Positions 1 through 7,527 of a stretch of DNA of 64,000 nt are shown here, one piece after another. The DNA is from an uncultured Christensenellaceae bacterium. GTDB lineage: Bacteria > Bacillota > Clostridia > Christensenellales > CAG-314. Location: assembly GCA_910586625.1 (NCBI GenBank), contig CAJUIZ010000003.1, positions 62,001 through 126,000 on the forward strand, in the 5' to 3' direction. Made by a program: the position numbers and the translations under genes. Under the pieces are notes generated by a model. The model searched no databases and was not told the origin of the DNA. It was given only the letters and a program-made list of their open reading frames with translations. The number at the start of each line of letters is the position of its first letter. The first letter of the stretch is position 1.

Positions 1-17
1 AGTTGGTAATAAATTTA

Positions 18-84
18 ATGCGCAACGCGCAATGCGTAATGCGTAATGAAGAAAGCCCGTTGGAACAACGGGCTTTCGTTTTTT
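18..84 (+). terminator. R3 repeat: ATGCGTAAT-type runs plus GCCCGTT/AACGGGC hairpin
   Basis: Runs of near-identical nine- to ten-base units (ATGCGTAAT, GCGCAATGCG) lead into a hairpin with arms AAAGCCCGTT (52-61) and AACGGGCTTT (67-76), followed by a T-rich tract (79-84). The form is that of an intrinsic terminator reading rightward. The gene it would end lies before the window. The same module recurs near 2256, 11406 and 17586. Confidence 0.6.
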
Positions 85-468
85 ATATAAGGTTACGCTT
101 CGCTATATTTCTCGCTCGTTTGAAAACCTTCGCCGTCTTTTGGCGAAACTGCGCTACGCTCCGCTCGAAATGACGTTCCTTAGATTTCTCCACTCGCTTC
201 GCTCGGTCGAAATGACGTTCATCTTCACTTCGTTCGATAAACGTTTCGGTAAAGGACACCGAATGTTGCGGCGTTCGCAAGTCTTCGACTTTCTCGGCTA
301 AGGACTTTTCTACAACTAACACCAAAAGCGAGCGTATTCCGCTTTTGCACCTTTGAGCGTAGCGAAACACGAGCCGCGTCAAACCAATCGCCGCAATGCG
401 GCGTTGGCAGCAAGGCGAGAGCAAGGGCTGTGCCCGCAGCTTATAAAAGCGGAATGCACGAGTGAATT
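85..468. repeat. Composite repeat mosaic (R2, R7, R1, R4) in a gene-free gap
   Basis: No gene is supported here. Reading rightward the stretch holds an R2-like unit (184-216, TTTCTCC...GGTCGAAATGACG), a segment containing CACTTCGTTCGATAAACG also present near 17720, an R7 unit (244-269), an R1 unit (270-309) whose core folds as AAGTC-TTC-GACTT, and an R4 unit (369-444) with core CGCCGC-AAT-GCGGCG followed by GGGC-TGT-GCCC. The same modules reappear in other orders around 17.6-18.1 kb and 57.7-58.0 kb. Confidence 0.7.
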
Positions 469-2145
469 CTATAAGTCGAGAATTTTTTCCACCGAAGCCA
501 CTACCAAGCGGAAGCTTTCTTCTTCGAAGGGGGACAGCAAGCCGCAGGCTTCCAACAGCTCGGTAAAGGTTTTGGTGCCGCCGTAATCGAGAAATTTGAT
601 ATACTTTGCAAACGTCGCGTCGTAGTCCGTTTGGGAGAGCGCAAGAAATTGCAGCGCAGTAAACTGCGCGAAGCAGTAGTCTATGTAGTAGAACGGACTT
701 TCGAAAATGTGCGCCTGACGCTGCCAACGGCGGCCGTCGCAAATTGCGGGTATGCCTTCCGTAGTCATGGACGGGATAAACTGCTTTTCTATCTTGTTGT
801 AAAACGCGTTACGCTCGGCAGGGGTCATATCGGGGTTGTCGTAGCAGGTTTGCTGGAAGTAGTCCACTATCGTGCCGTAGGGAATAAAAGTTACCGCTTC
901 GCCGATGTGGTACAGCTCGTACTCCTTGGTTTTGTCGCCGAAAAACAGACCGAGCCACGGGTAAGCCAAAAATTCCATAGACATACTGTGAACTTCCGCC
1001 GTTTCCATAGAAACGCTGGACAAAAATTCGCTTTCGATGAAGAAGGACTTGTAGAACTCCAACGCATGACCGAATTCGTGAGTTAATACGTCCACGTCGC
1101 CCGCGGAGCCGTTCCAGTTGGACAGAATGAAGGGAAGCTTGTATTGCGGCAGACCTTCGCAGTAGCCGCCGCCCCACTTGCCTTCGCGGCTCATTACGTC
1201 GAAGCACTCGCTCTCTACCATTGTGTCGAACAGCTTGCCCGTTTCTTCGGACATTTCGTTGTACATTTTGGAAGCGTTGGCAAACAAATCGTCGGGAGTG
1301 CCGACGGGGCGGGGTTCTTCCTTGGTGTACACCTTCATATCGTAGGCGTATTCATGCTCGATTCCGAGAGTTTTGTCCGCCTTGGCGCGTATCTTGCTTG
1401 CCAAAGGCACAAGATACTTCAATACGTTGGCGCGGAACTTGGCAATATCTTCCTTGCCGTAGCAGTTGCGCTGCATTTGCTTGTACCCGAGCGGCGAAAA
1501 TCCGTCGTAACCCAGCTTGCGCCCCATAGCGGTGCGCACCTTAACGAGCTTGTCGTAAATTTCGTCCAGTTGGTTTTTGTTATCTTCGATAGCCTGACCG
1601 AACTTCATATAAGCGGCGCGGCGAACACTGCGGTCGGCGTGCGTAAAGTACTTGCTTATGCCGCTTAGCGGAAGCTTTTCGCCGTTGAAGTCGATAACAA
1701 TCGAGCTCATAAGCTTGGTGTAGGCTGTGGTAAGCTTGTTTTGCTCTACCTTTTCGTTTACAATGCGCGGGTCGTTAGCGTCCACCGCCATTTGCAAATT
1801 AGTAAACATAACGCGCGGAAAACGCTGCTCCAACTGCTTGCGGAAGGGCGTATCCAAATAGCACCTTGCAATCTCCGCCGAAGCGACGGAAATTTCCGGA
1901 CCTACTTCGTCAAGATAATCCTGCTCCGTAGCGTAAAACTCGTTGCGCGTATCCTGCGTAAAGCGTATAAACGCAATGCGTACGTTGGTGCCGAGCTTTT
2001 CGTCGTAGTCCTTGTATTCGTCGTGAACGGCGTAGAACTCGTCCACCGTTTCGGCGGACATAAAACGCTTTTTGAAATCGGCAAGTTTTGCCAGTACTTC
2101 GTCCTTGTTGGGACGGACGTATTTTATTTGAGAAATTTTCACCAT
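469..2145 (-). CDS. M3 family oligoendopeptidase (PepF-like)
   Basis: A cytoplasmic zinc metallopeptidase of 558 residues that would cut short peptides inside the cell. The zinc-binding motif HEFGH is at about residues 356-360 with a downstream Glu-containing helix (SMSMEFLAYPW), the usual M3 arrangement. There is no signal peptide. I start at the ATG at 2145 (MVKISQIKYVRP) because AAGGAG lies just upstream at 2153-2160; the frame stays open further up but that extension has no ribosome site and does not resemble an M3 N-terminus. The length fits the M3B/M3C oligoendopeptidase range. It stands alone between two repeat-rich gaps. Confidence 0.9.
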   Translation of the reverse strand: MVKISQIKYVRPNKDEVLAKLADFKKRFMSAETVDEFYAVHDEYKDYDEKLGTNVRIAFIRFTQDTRNEFYATEQDYLDEVGPEISVASAEIARCYLDTPFRKQLEQRFPRVMFTNLQMAVDANDPRIVNEKVEQNKLTTAYTKLMSSIVIDFNGEKLPLSGISKYFTHADRSVRRAAYMKFGQAIEDNKNQLDEIYDKLVKVRTAMGRKLGYDGFSPLGYKQMQRNCYGKEDIAKFRANVLKYLVPLASKIRAKADKTLGIEHEYAYDMKVYTKEEPRPVGTPDDLFANASKMYNEMSEETGKLFDTMVESECFDVMSREGKWGGGYCEGLPQYKLPFILSNWNGSAGDVDVLTHEFGHALEFYKSFFIESEFLSSVSMETAEVHSMSMEFLAYPWLGLFFGDKTKEYELYHIGEAVTFIPYGTIVDYFQQTCYDNPDMTPAERNAFYNKIEKQFIPSMTTEGIPAICDGRRWQRQAHIFESPFYYIDYCFAQFTALQFLALSQTDYDATFAKYIKFLDYGGTKTFTELLEACGLLSPFEEESFRLVVASVEKILDL

Positions 2146-2493
2146 AATAATACTCTCCTTTACTGCATTAAGTATATAACATTTGTTTTCGTTTTGCAAC
2201 CTTTTGAACGAATGCAACAATGCAAAAGAAATAACAATGTGTCGCTGTGCTTTTTAATGCGTAATGCGTAATTAGAAAAGCCCGTTTGACAACGGGCTTG
2301 CGTTTTTATAAGGTGTCGCTGCGCCGAACTTCTCCGTACGCTTCGCTTTTTTAATGCGTAACGCGCAATGCGCAATGCGTAATTAGGGTTACGCTTCGAT
2401 AGACTTCTCGGCTACTTGTCATGTCGAGCGCAGTTTCGGCAAAGGTCGCCGAACGTTGCGAGACGTCTATGCGAGCGGAGCGAGTAGCATTTT
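2146..2493. repeat. Repeat-filled gap: R3 terminator, R3 runs, R2-like and R7 units
   Basis: This 348-base gap has no supported gene beyond the ribosome site of the peptidase. It contains an R3 run at 2256-2274 with a terminator hairpin (arms AAGCCCGTT at 2278-2286 and AACGGGCTT at 2291-2299, then a T run), a second R3 run at 2352-2386, a diverged R2-like unit around 2400-2435, and an R7 unit at 2442-2468. The R7 core here is TTCGGC...GCCGAA, against TTCGGT...ACCGAA in the copy at 244, a paired base change. Confidence 0.65.
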
Positions 2494-3519
2494 TTACATA
2501 GTATCGCGTGTGGCGGTAGACTGAACGTCGGCAGCGACGCGTTCGACTTTGTCAAGAAAGCCCGTTACCGTGCGCGTATACAGCGCCTTGTCCGTCAAAT
2601 GGCTGCGGGCGTGTCCCGCGCCGTCGAACAAATGCAGCTCGGACAGGGAATTGCGGCATACGGCGTACATATCTTCGGAGTGATGCGGAAAAATGAAGTC
2701 GTCCGCCCTGCCGTGAATGAAGCAAATGGGAACGTCGCTGCCCTTTACGTCTTCGATAGGACGGCACTTACTGAAATCGTAGCCGTAGAATGTTTTAGCC
2801 ATGCTTGCGCAATAGTCCACTATCGGACGGGACGGCAGGTGAAACAGATGCTCGAACAGCTCGCGGTAGTAGCCTTCCGTATCGGAAAAGGGGCAGTCGG
2901 CAACCACCAAATCCACGTCGGAACGCAAGCCCAACACCGACAATACCGTAGCCGCGCCCATACTCTCGCCGTGGAGAGCTATAAAACAATCGTTACCGAA
3001 TTCGCCGCGCGCGTAATCTATCACAATAGACAAATCGGCGCGTTCGTAGTACCCGAGAGTACAAAACTTACCCTCCGATTCGCCGAAATACGCGTGGTCG
3101 TAAATTATTACGTTGTAGCCCGAGTTATAAAATATCTCGGCGTATTTGAGCGAATTGAGCCTGTTCATTGTGTGTCCGTGGCAGATAATCGCTGCCTTTT
3201 GCCTGCCGTTAACTTGCGCAGCCTTGCTATTGTATATCACTTCTCCGCGCAGTTTGCCGTGTAGTCCGTTGATATCGAACGTTTTTTTGTTCCAGTTGTT
3301 GTCGTAATCGGTATAATCGACGTGTTCTACGGACGTTTGACGTTGACGCACTTCTTCGAACGTGTGACGCACTGGCGTACATGCAGTACACAAAACGAAA
3401 CGCGCCATAATAAGACACGCTATCTGCCAAAGTATAATAAGCCCTGCCACCACGCCCAAGCAGACCAAGAATATCTGATATGGCGCAAGCGGCGTTAAGG
3501 TCAGAATCAAATTTAACAT
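2494..3519 (-). CDS. Alpha/beta hydrolase with N-terminal membrane anchor
   Basis: A 341-residue serine hydrolase. Residues 10-40 are a hydrophobic segment (LVCLGVVAGLIILWQIAC region) that should anchor the protein, with the catalytic domain after it. The nucleophile elbow is GESMG (Ser186), with an acid in GRADDF (Asp273/274) and a His in GAGHA (His303). An oxyanion-type HGHT sits near 114. This is the pattern of S33-like or cinnamoyl-esterase-like hydrolases; the substrate cannot be told. The start at 3519 (MLNLILTL) is preceded by GGAGAAAACG. It lies 59 bases downstream of the SDR gene on the same strand and may be cotranscribed with it. Confidence 0.8.
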   Translation of the reverse strand: MLNLILTLTPLAPYQIFLVCLGVVAGLIILWQIACLIMARFVLCTACTPVRHTFEEVRQRQTSVEHVDYTDYDNNWNKKTFDINGLHGKLRGEVIYNSKAAQVNGRQKAAIICHGHTMNRLNSLKYAEIFYNSGYNVIIYDHAYFGESEGKFCTLGYYERADLSIVIDYARGEFGNDCFIALHGESMGAATVLSVLGLRSDVDLVVADCPFSDTEGYYRELFEHLFHLPSRPIVDYCASMAKTFYGYDFSKCRPIEDVKGSDVPICFIHGRADDFIFPHHSEDMYAVCRNSLSELHLFDGAGHARSHLTDKALYTRTVTGFLDKVERVAADVQSTATRDTM

Positions 3520-3578
3520 ACGTTTTCTCCGATAGTATATTGTATAAACCGATCCGCGCGCAATGAGCGGACACAGAA

Positions 3579-4280
3579 TTACAGCTTGATTATTTTTCCG
3601 TTGGAAGGACTTGACGCCGCTTGGTAAATTGCTTCCGCAACTTCGGCAGGAGTATACGCCTTGGTTGACGTTTCGCGGCAAAACCCGTCTATTTCCGCCT
3701 GCGAATAATTCGACGACATATCCGTAAGCACCATAGGCGGACATACGGCAAGGACGGATACCGACGTTTGGGCAAGCTCGTCCGCCAAGCTGCGCGTAAC
3801 GCCCAAAACTGCGTGCTTGGATGCGGAATACACGCTCTCGCAGCTTGCGCCTTGCAGTCCCCATATCGACGAAAGGTTGATTATGCTTGCGTTTTCACCC
3901 TTTAACAGCAGCGGCAAAGCGCGCTGACAGCAGAAAAACGTTCCCTTGACGTTTACGTCCATTACGCGGTCGAACTCCCGCTCGGTAACGTCCTGCACTT
4001 GCTTGGAGAGCGAAACGCCGGCGTTGTTGACAAGCGCGTCTAAACGCTTGAAGTACTGCGATACCCAATCGAACATTGCGGACACCTGAGCAAAATCGGA
4101 AACGTCCGCTTTGAACAAATGCACGTCGCAGTTTTCCGAAATAAGCCGCTGACGTAGTTCCTGCGCCTGACGTTCGCTTGCGTTGTAGTTAAGTATTACG
4201 GTATAACCGTTTTTTGCAAATTGCTCGACGGTTGCCGCGCCTATTCCGCGCGAACCGCCTGTTATAAGAGCCGTCTTCAT
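3579..4280 (-). CDS. SDR family NAD(P)-dependent oxidoreductase (FabG-like)
   Basis: A 233-residue classical short-chain dehydrogenase. The dinucleotide-binding motif TGGSRGIG is at residues 7-14, NNAG near 85-88, and the catalytic Ser138, Tyr151 and Lys155 are in LSSIWG and YSASK. Such enzymes reduce ketones or oxidise alcohols with NAD(P)H. It resembles 3-oxoacyl-ACP reductases in length and motifs, but it is not beside fatty-acid genes, so that role is not claimed. I begin at the ATG at 4280; the open frame extends 12 codons further without a better start. Confidence 0.85.
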   Translation of the reverse strand: MKTALITGGSRGIGAATVEQFAKNGYTVILNYNASERQAQELRQRLISENCDVHLFKADVSDFAQVSAMFDWVSQYFKRLDALVNNAGVSLSKQVQDVTEREFDRVMDVNVKGTFFCCQRALPLLLKGENASIINLSSIWGLQGASCESVYSASKHAVLGVTRSLADELAQTSVSVLAVCPPMVLTDMSSNYSQAEIDGFCRETSTKAYTPAEVAEAIYQAASSPSNGKIIKL

Positions 4281-4338
4281 AATCAATATTATATAACACC
4301 GAATTGCGTTATGCAAGCGTAAAAACGGAAAATATAAA

Positions 4339-4362
4339 AACCCTTCGCATATACGAAGGGTT
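4339..4362 (-). terminator. Intrinsic terminator after the XRE gene
   Basis: Arms AACCCTTCG and CGAAGGGTT with a six-base loop, followed on the minus strand by TTTTATATTTT. It lies just past the stop of the XRE gene, separating it from the SDR gene. Confidence 0.8.
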
Positions 4363-4372
4363 AAAATAACAA

Positions 4373-4651
4373 TTACTTATTGGATAAATCATTTACTAAC
4401 GCATTTATATGCGCTATTTGTTCGTCGGAAAGATTGCTGACGTCGATTACTCGGTCGAAACTTAAACCCAACAAATAATCGCACGATACGTGAAAAAATT
4501 GAGCTATCTTGACAAGCATATCAATAGACGGCTGAATGTTGTCGTTTTCCCAATTGGACACGCACTGTTTGCTAACGCCCAATTCTTCGCCTAATTTTAC
4601 TTGGCTGATATTCATCGCAATACGCAATTCTTTTATTCTTTCGTTCAACAT
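4373..4651 (-). CDS. XRE family transcriptional regulator
   Basis: A 92-residue DNA-binding protein with one Cro/C1-type helix-turn-helix spanning about residues 3-60 (KLGEELGVSKQCVSNWEN is the core). A short C-terminal tail (SDEQIAHINALVNDL) follows. The start at 4651 is set by GGAG at 4657-4660. It is transcribed away from a 90-residue small protein at 4739, with a palindrome between them, the usual layout for a local repressor controlling itself and its neighbour. Its target beyond that is unknown. Confidence 0.85.
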   Translation of the reverse strand: MLNERIKELRIAMNISQVKLGEELGVSKQCVSNWENDNIQPSIDMLVKIAQFFHVSCDYLLGLSFDRVIDVSNLSDEQIAHINALVNDLSNK

Positions 4652-4698
4652 ACCAACTCCATTATGTACCAATTTTCAATACAATTATACAAATTTAG

Positions 4699-4727
4699 TT
4701 GACTAAATAAAAATACTATGGTATTTT
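4699..4727 (+). promoter_or_regulatory. Promoter with overlapping palindrome in the divergent XRE interval
   Basis: TTGACT (4699-4704) and TATTTT (4722-4727) are 17 bases apart. The -10 box lies in the palindrome AAAATAC-TATG-GTATTTT (4710-4727), a plausible XRE operator. The predicted start point is only a few bases before the first start codon of the rightward gene, so that mRNA may be nearly leaderless. Confidence 0.5.
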
Positions 4728-4738
4728 AATAATTGACT

Positions 4739-5008
4739 ATGAGTATACCGAGAGATGTGAACAACGTACTAAAAAAGATGTACGGGGAAAACTACAACAT
4801 ATGCGAAGTTTTGGAAAAATTGCTTGGACCGATAGGAAACGAAGAACGCGAAACGTACGACAAGCTGTTGTCCAATATGTCTGACGAGCAAAAAGAACTG
4901 TTATGCCGATACCTGCGTCTGTATGGCGAAAGAGTATTCAGAATGCAATGCAGAAGGTTCGAATTGGGCTTCAAAGCGGGACTGTCAGCAGAGAAAAGCA
5001 AAGATTAA
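4739..5008 (+). CDS. Small acidic/basic helical protein, function unknown
   Basis: About 89 residues, predicted helical. The C-terminal part (RRFELGFKAGLSAE) recalls the small Clostridia proteins grouped as DUF6809, which end in a YGFRLG-like motif; this is a resemblance by eye only. A TTG six bases upstream (4733) is the alternative start. No ribosome site is visible before either, in keeping with a promoter only a few bases upstream. It is divergent from an XRE regulator, which probably controls it. A strong terminator follows at 5081. Confidence 0.6.
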   Translation: MSIPRDVNNVLKKMYGENYNICEVLEKLLGPIGNEERETYDKLLSNMSDEQKELLCRYLRLYGERVFRMQCRRFELGFKAGLSAEKSKD

Positions 5009-5080
5009 GAATAATTAAACACACAAGGAACCGTCAAAATTCTGACTTTCATAAATAATTTTACCTGCAACAAAAACTAA

Positions 5081-5123
5081 TAGCCCGCTAACTTCGTAAG
5101 CGAAGTATAGCGGGCTACATTTT
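5081..5123 (+). terminator. Intrinsic terminator after the small protein gene
   Basis: A long hairpin with arms TAGCCCGCTA (5081-5090) and TAGCGGGCTA (5108-5117), an inner TTCG...CGAA stem, then CATTTTATT. It closes the rightward small gene. Confidence 0.8.
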
Positions 5124-5140
5124 ATTCGGTGTTTACTTTT

Positions 5141-5177
5141 CGTCATTGCGAGGCATTTATGCCGAAGCAATTTAGAC
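5141..5177 (+). repeat. R6 repeat, left copy beside the GIY-YIG gene
   Basis: CGTCATTGCGA, then a hairpin GGCAT-TT-ATGCC, then CGAAGCAATTTAGA. The copy at 5500-5536 is in the opposite orientation, so the two bracket the GIY-YIG gene as an inverted pair. The outer parts match and the middle differs. Confidence 0.7.
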
Positions 5178-5184
5178 ATTTAAG

Positions 5185-5481
5185 CTACTGTATGAGTTTA
5201 TAATACAAATCTTCCCAATTGGGATTCATCGTTTCTATCAAATTTAACTTTGCTTTGCGAGAACCGCCTTTTATTTGCTTTTCACGTTGGATTGCATCGG
5301 TAATATCCGCAAATATTTCGTAATATCCGAGTTTATCGACGTTGTACTTTTTAGTAAAGCCATCGACGGTTTTGCTTTTATGTTCCCAAACTCGACGAAT
5401 TAAATTATTCGTTACACCGGTATACAATGTGCCGTTTCGAAAATTAAACATTATATACACATAAGAAACGCGATTGTTCAT
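5185..5481 (-). CDS. GIY-YIG nuclease domain protein
   Basis: A 98-residue single-domain protein of the GIY-YIG superfamily. The motif pair is YVYIM (residues 7-11) and LYTGVTNNLIRRVWEHK (about 19-35), followed by a Tyr-rich middle and the Glu-Lys helix AIQREKQIKGGSRKAK. Stand-alone members of this size are common in bacteria; a few are structure-specific endonucleases and most are uncharacterised. The gene has no operon partner. It is flanked on both sides, within about 20 bases, by inverted copies of the R6 repeat, which suggests the gene and the repeat travel or act together. Confidence 0.85.
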   Translation of the reverse strand: MNNRVSYVYIMFNFRNGTLYTGVTNNLIRRVWEHKSKTVDGFTKKYNVDKLGYYEIFADITDAIQREKQIKGGSRKAKLNLIETMNPNWEDLYYKLIQ

Positions 5482-5499
5482 ATTTTACTTGTTTATTCT

Positions 5500-5536
5500 G
5501 GATTGCTTTGTCGCTTCGCTCCGCGCAATGACGGCG
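5500..5536 (-). repeat. R6 repeat, right copy (inverted)
   Basis: On the minus strand this reads CCGCCGTCATTGCGCGGAG, then CGAAGCGACAAAGCAATCC. It shares the GTCATTGCG and AAGCAAT ends with the left copy but has a different middle. Confidence 0.7.
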
Positions 5537-5607
5537 GGGATAATGCTTGTTGCGGTAGTATAGAGTTGGGACTGAATAATAAAGAACGGAATATTTGCGG
5601 CGGCGCG

Positions 5608-7479
5608 CTATTCCGTTTGCAGGGTTTCCCATTCCGTCATTACCTGTTCCAATTCGGCGTCGGCTTGGGACAGACGCTGTAATACGGGCGCGAGCTTAGA
5701 ATAGTCCGCGGCATACTCGGGTTCGGCGGATTTAGCGTTTAAGTCTGCAATTTCCGTTTCCAATTCCGTAATACGGTTTTCCAACTCCTTTAGCTTCTTG
5801 GCGCGGTTGGTTTCTTCCGCGCGCTGACGCGCGCTGCGATAGGTTGACTGCGCCGCCTTGACAGGCTTGGGCGAATTTGCTTCGGCGGACTTCTTGGCGG
5901 ACGAGTACGCTTCGTAATTGCCTTCGGAGACGGTAAGAGAGTTATTTTCCAACACGGCTATCTTGGTGGACAGGGCGTTTACGAAATACCTGTCGTGCGA
6001 AACGAACAGCAGCGTTCCCGAATACTCAGTCAACGCTTCTTCCAACGCTTCGCGGGAAGGAAGGTCAAGGTGGTTGGTTGGCTCGTCGAGCAGCAACAGG
6101 TTGCAGTCCTTAGCCATAATCATTGCAAGCCCCAACTTTGCGCGTTCGCCGCCCGAAAGGTCGGACACGCGCTTGTATACGTCGTCTGCGCCGAGAGTTA
6201 CCGCGGCAAGCAGACTGCGCACTTCCGTCTGGCTCATACGGGTGTTATCGAACCACAGCTGATCCAACACGCGCAGGTTTCCTTGAAGATTAAGGTTTTC
6301 CTGATCGTAGTAGCCCACGCGGACGTTTTTGCCGAAAACTATCTTGCCCAAGTCCTGCGGTTTGGGCGAAGCTATGCGCTTGATAAGCGTGGACTTGCCG
6401 CTTCCGTTCAGTCCCAAAAGAGCGACCTTGTCGCCGCGCTTGACGGTTAAAGACGCATTGGACAAAAGCGGCTTGTCGTAGCCTAAGGTCATATCGGACA
6501 ACGTAAGCGGAAATTCCGACGGTTCGGACGAATAGCCGAACTTGAAACGCGGCGGCTGCTCGTCCCGTTTGGGGGCTTCTATCAACGTCATTTTGTCCAA
6601 AGTTTTTTCGCGTGATTTAGCCATATCCGCCGTGGAAGCCCTAACCTTGTTGCGGGCTATGTAGTCGGTAAGCTTGGCTATTTCCTTTTGCTGCTTGTCG
6701 TATTCGCGGCGTAAACTCTCGCGGCGTTCCGCCTTTAACGCCTTGTACTTGGTGTAGTTGCCCTTGTACGTTTCGACACGCTTGTGCTGTACGTCCCAAA
6801 CGGAAGTACACAGCTTGTCCAAGAAATATCTGTCGTGCGACACTACCAACAAGGTAGACTTCTTGTCGGAAAGAAACGCTTCCAGCCAGTCTAAAGTTTT
6901 GTAATCCAAATGGTTGGTAGGCTCGTCCAATATAAGCAGCTCGGGGCGTTGCAGCAGCAGCTTGCACAATGCCGCCTTGGTCTTTTCACCGCCGGACAAG
7001 GTGGAAACCGTTCTGTCGGAGAACTCCGCCATTCCCATACCGTTAAGCACCGTCTTCACCTTGACTTCGCAGTCGTACGCTTCCGAAACGTCCGCTTCGA
7101 CGGTCAAACGGTGATACTTGTCCGCAAGCCGACGGTATTCGTCGCCGTCTGCCGCTGCCATAAGACGCGCGGTTTCGTTTAACTGACCGATCAAACGCGT
7201 TTGCTCGGAGAACACGGTCATCAATTCGTCGAAAAGCGTAAGCGACGAATTGAAATCGCTGTTCTGCCGAAGAAATCCCATAGTTAAGCCGTTTTTTTTG
7301 TAAATGGAACCGGAAAACAATTCCAAATCGCCGTATATACAGGAAAGCAACGTGCTTTTGCCAGCGCCGTTCGCGCCGACAACGCCGACGTTGTCCCCTT
7401 CGTTAAGCTCCAAATTTACGTCTTGGAAAACGGTAACGTCGCCGAAACGGAACTGAGCCTGTTTTAATTGCAGTAACAT
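5608..7479 (-). CDS. ABC-F family ATP-binding protein
   Basis: A 623-residue soluble protein with two ABC ATPase domains and no membrane segments, the ABC-F design that acts on ribosomes in translation or antibiotic protection. Domain 1 has Walker A GANGAGKST, signature LSGGEKTKAAL and DEPTNHLD. Domain 2 has GLNGSGKST, LSGGERAKLGL and DEPTNHLD. The linker of about 80 residues between them is Lys/Arg rich. The C-terminal about 60 residues form a heptad-like coiled coil (LENRITELETEIADL). The architecture matches YdiF/Uup-type members, not the short antibiotic-resistance group, so a housekeeping role is likelier. It follows the P-type ATPase gene, with a terminator between them. Confidence 0.9.
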   Translation of the reverse strand: MLLQLKQAQFRFGDVTVFQDVNLELNEGDNVGVVGANGAGKSTLLSCIYGDLELFSGSIYKKNGLTMGFLRQNSDFNSSLTLFDELMTVFSEQTRLIGQLNETARLMAAADGDEYRRLADKYHRLTVEADVSEAYDCEVKVKTVLNGMGMAEFSDRTVSTLSGGEKTKAALCKLLLQRPELLILDEPTNHLDYKTLDWLEAFLSDKKSTLLVVSHDRYFLDKLCTSVWDVQHKRVETYKGNYTKYKALKAERRESLRREYDKQQKEIAKLTDYIARNKVRASTADMAKSREKTLDKMTLIEAPKRDEQPPRFKFGYSSEPSEFPLTLSDMTLGYDKPLLSNASLTVKRGDKVALLGLNGSGKSTLIKRIASPKPQDLGKIVFGKNVRVGYYDQENLNLQGNLRVLDQLWFDNTRMSQTEVRSLLAAVTLGADDVYKRVSDLSGGERAKLGLAMIMAKDCNLLLLDEPTNHLDLPSREALEEALTEYSGTLLFVSHDRYFVNALSTKIAVLENNSLTVSEGNYEAYSSAKKSAEANSPKPVKAAQSTYRSARQRAEETNRAKKLKELENRITELETEIADLNAKSAEPEYAADYSKLAPVLQRLSQADAELEQVMTEWETLQTE

Positions 7480-7489
7480 AGTAACTCCG

Positions 7490-7521
7490 TAAAAAACGGC
7501 GCAAGAAGCTCCCGCGCCGTT
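7490..7521 (-). terminator. Terminator between the P-type ATPase and ABC-F genes
   Basis: Minus-strand arms AACGGCGC and GCGCCGTT (7514-7521 and 7495-7502) are followed by TTTTTT. It lies just past the stop of the P-type ATPase. Confidence 0.75.
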
Positions 7522-7527
7522 ACAATG

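Noticed and set aside
85..468. CRISPR-like array from the repeated short units
   Set aside because: The units are not evenly spaced, their middles are self-complementary rather than spacer-like, and no cas gene is present.
631..1668. Rightward frames opposite the M3 peptidase gene
   Set aside because: Antisense to a complete gene with the HEFGH motif; no start signals.
3519..3864. N-terminal extension of the hydrolase at 2494
   Set aside because: It overlaps the SDR gene, is Arg-rich and lacks a ribosome site; the ATG at 3519 has one.
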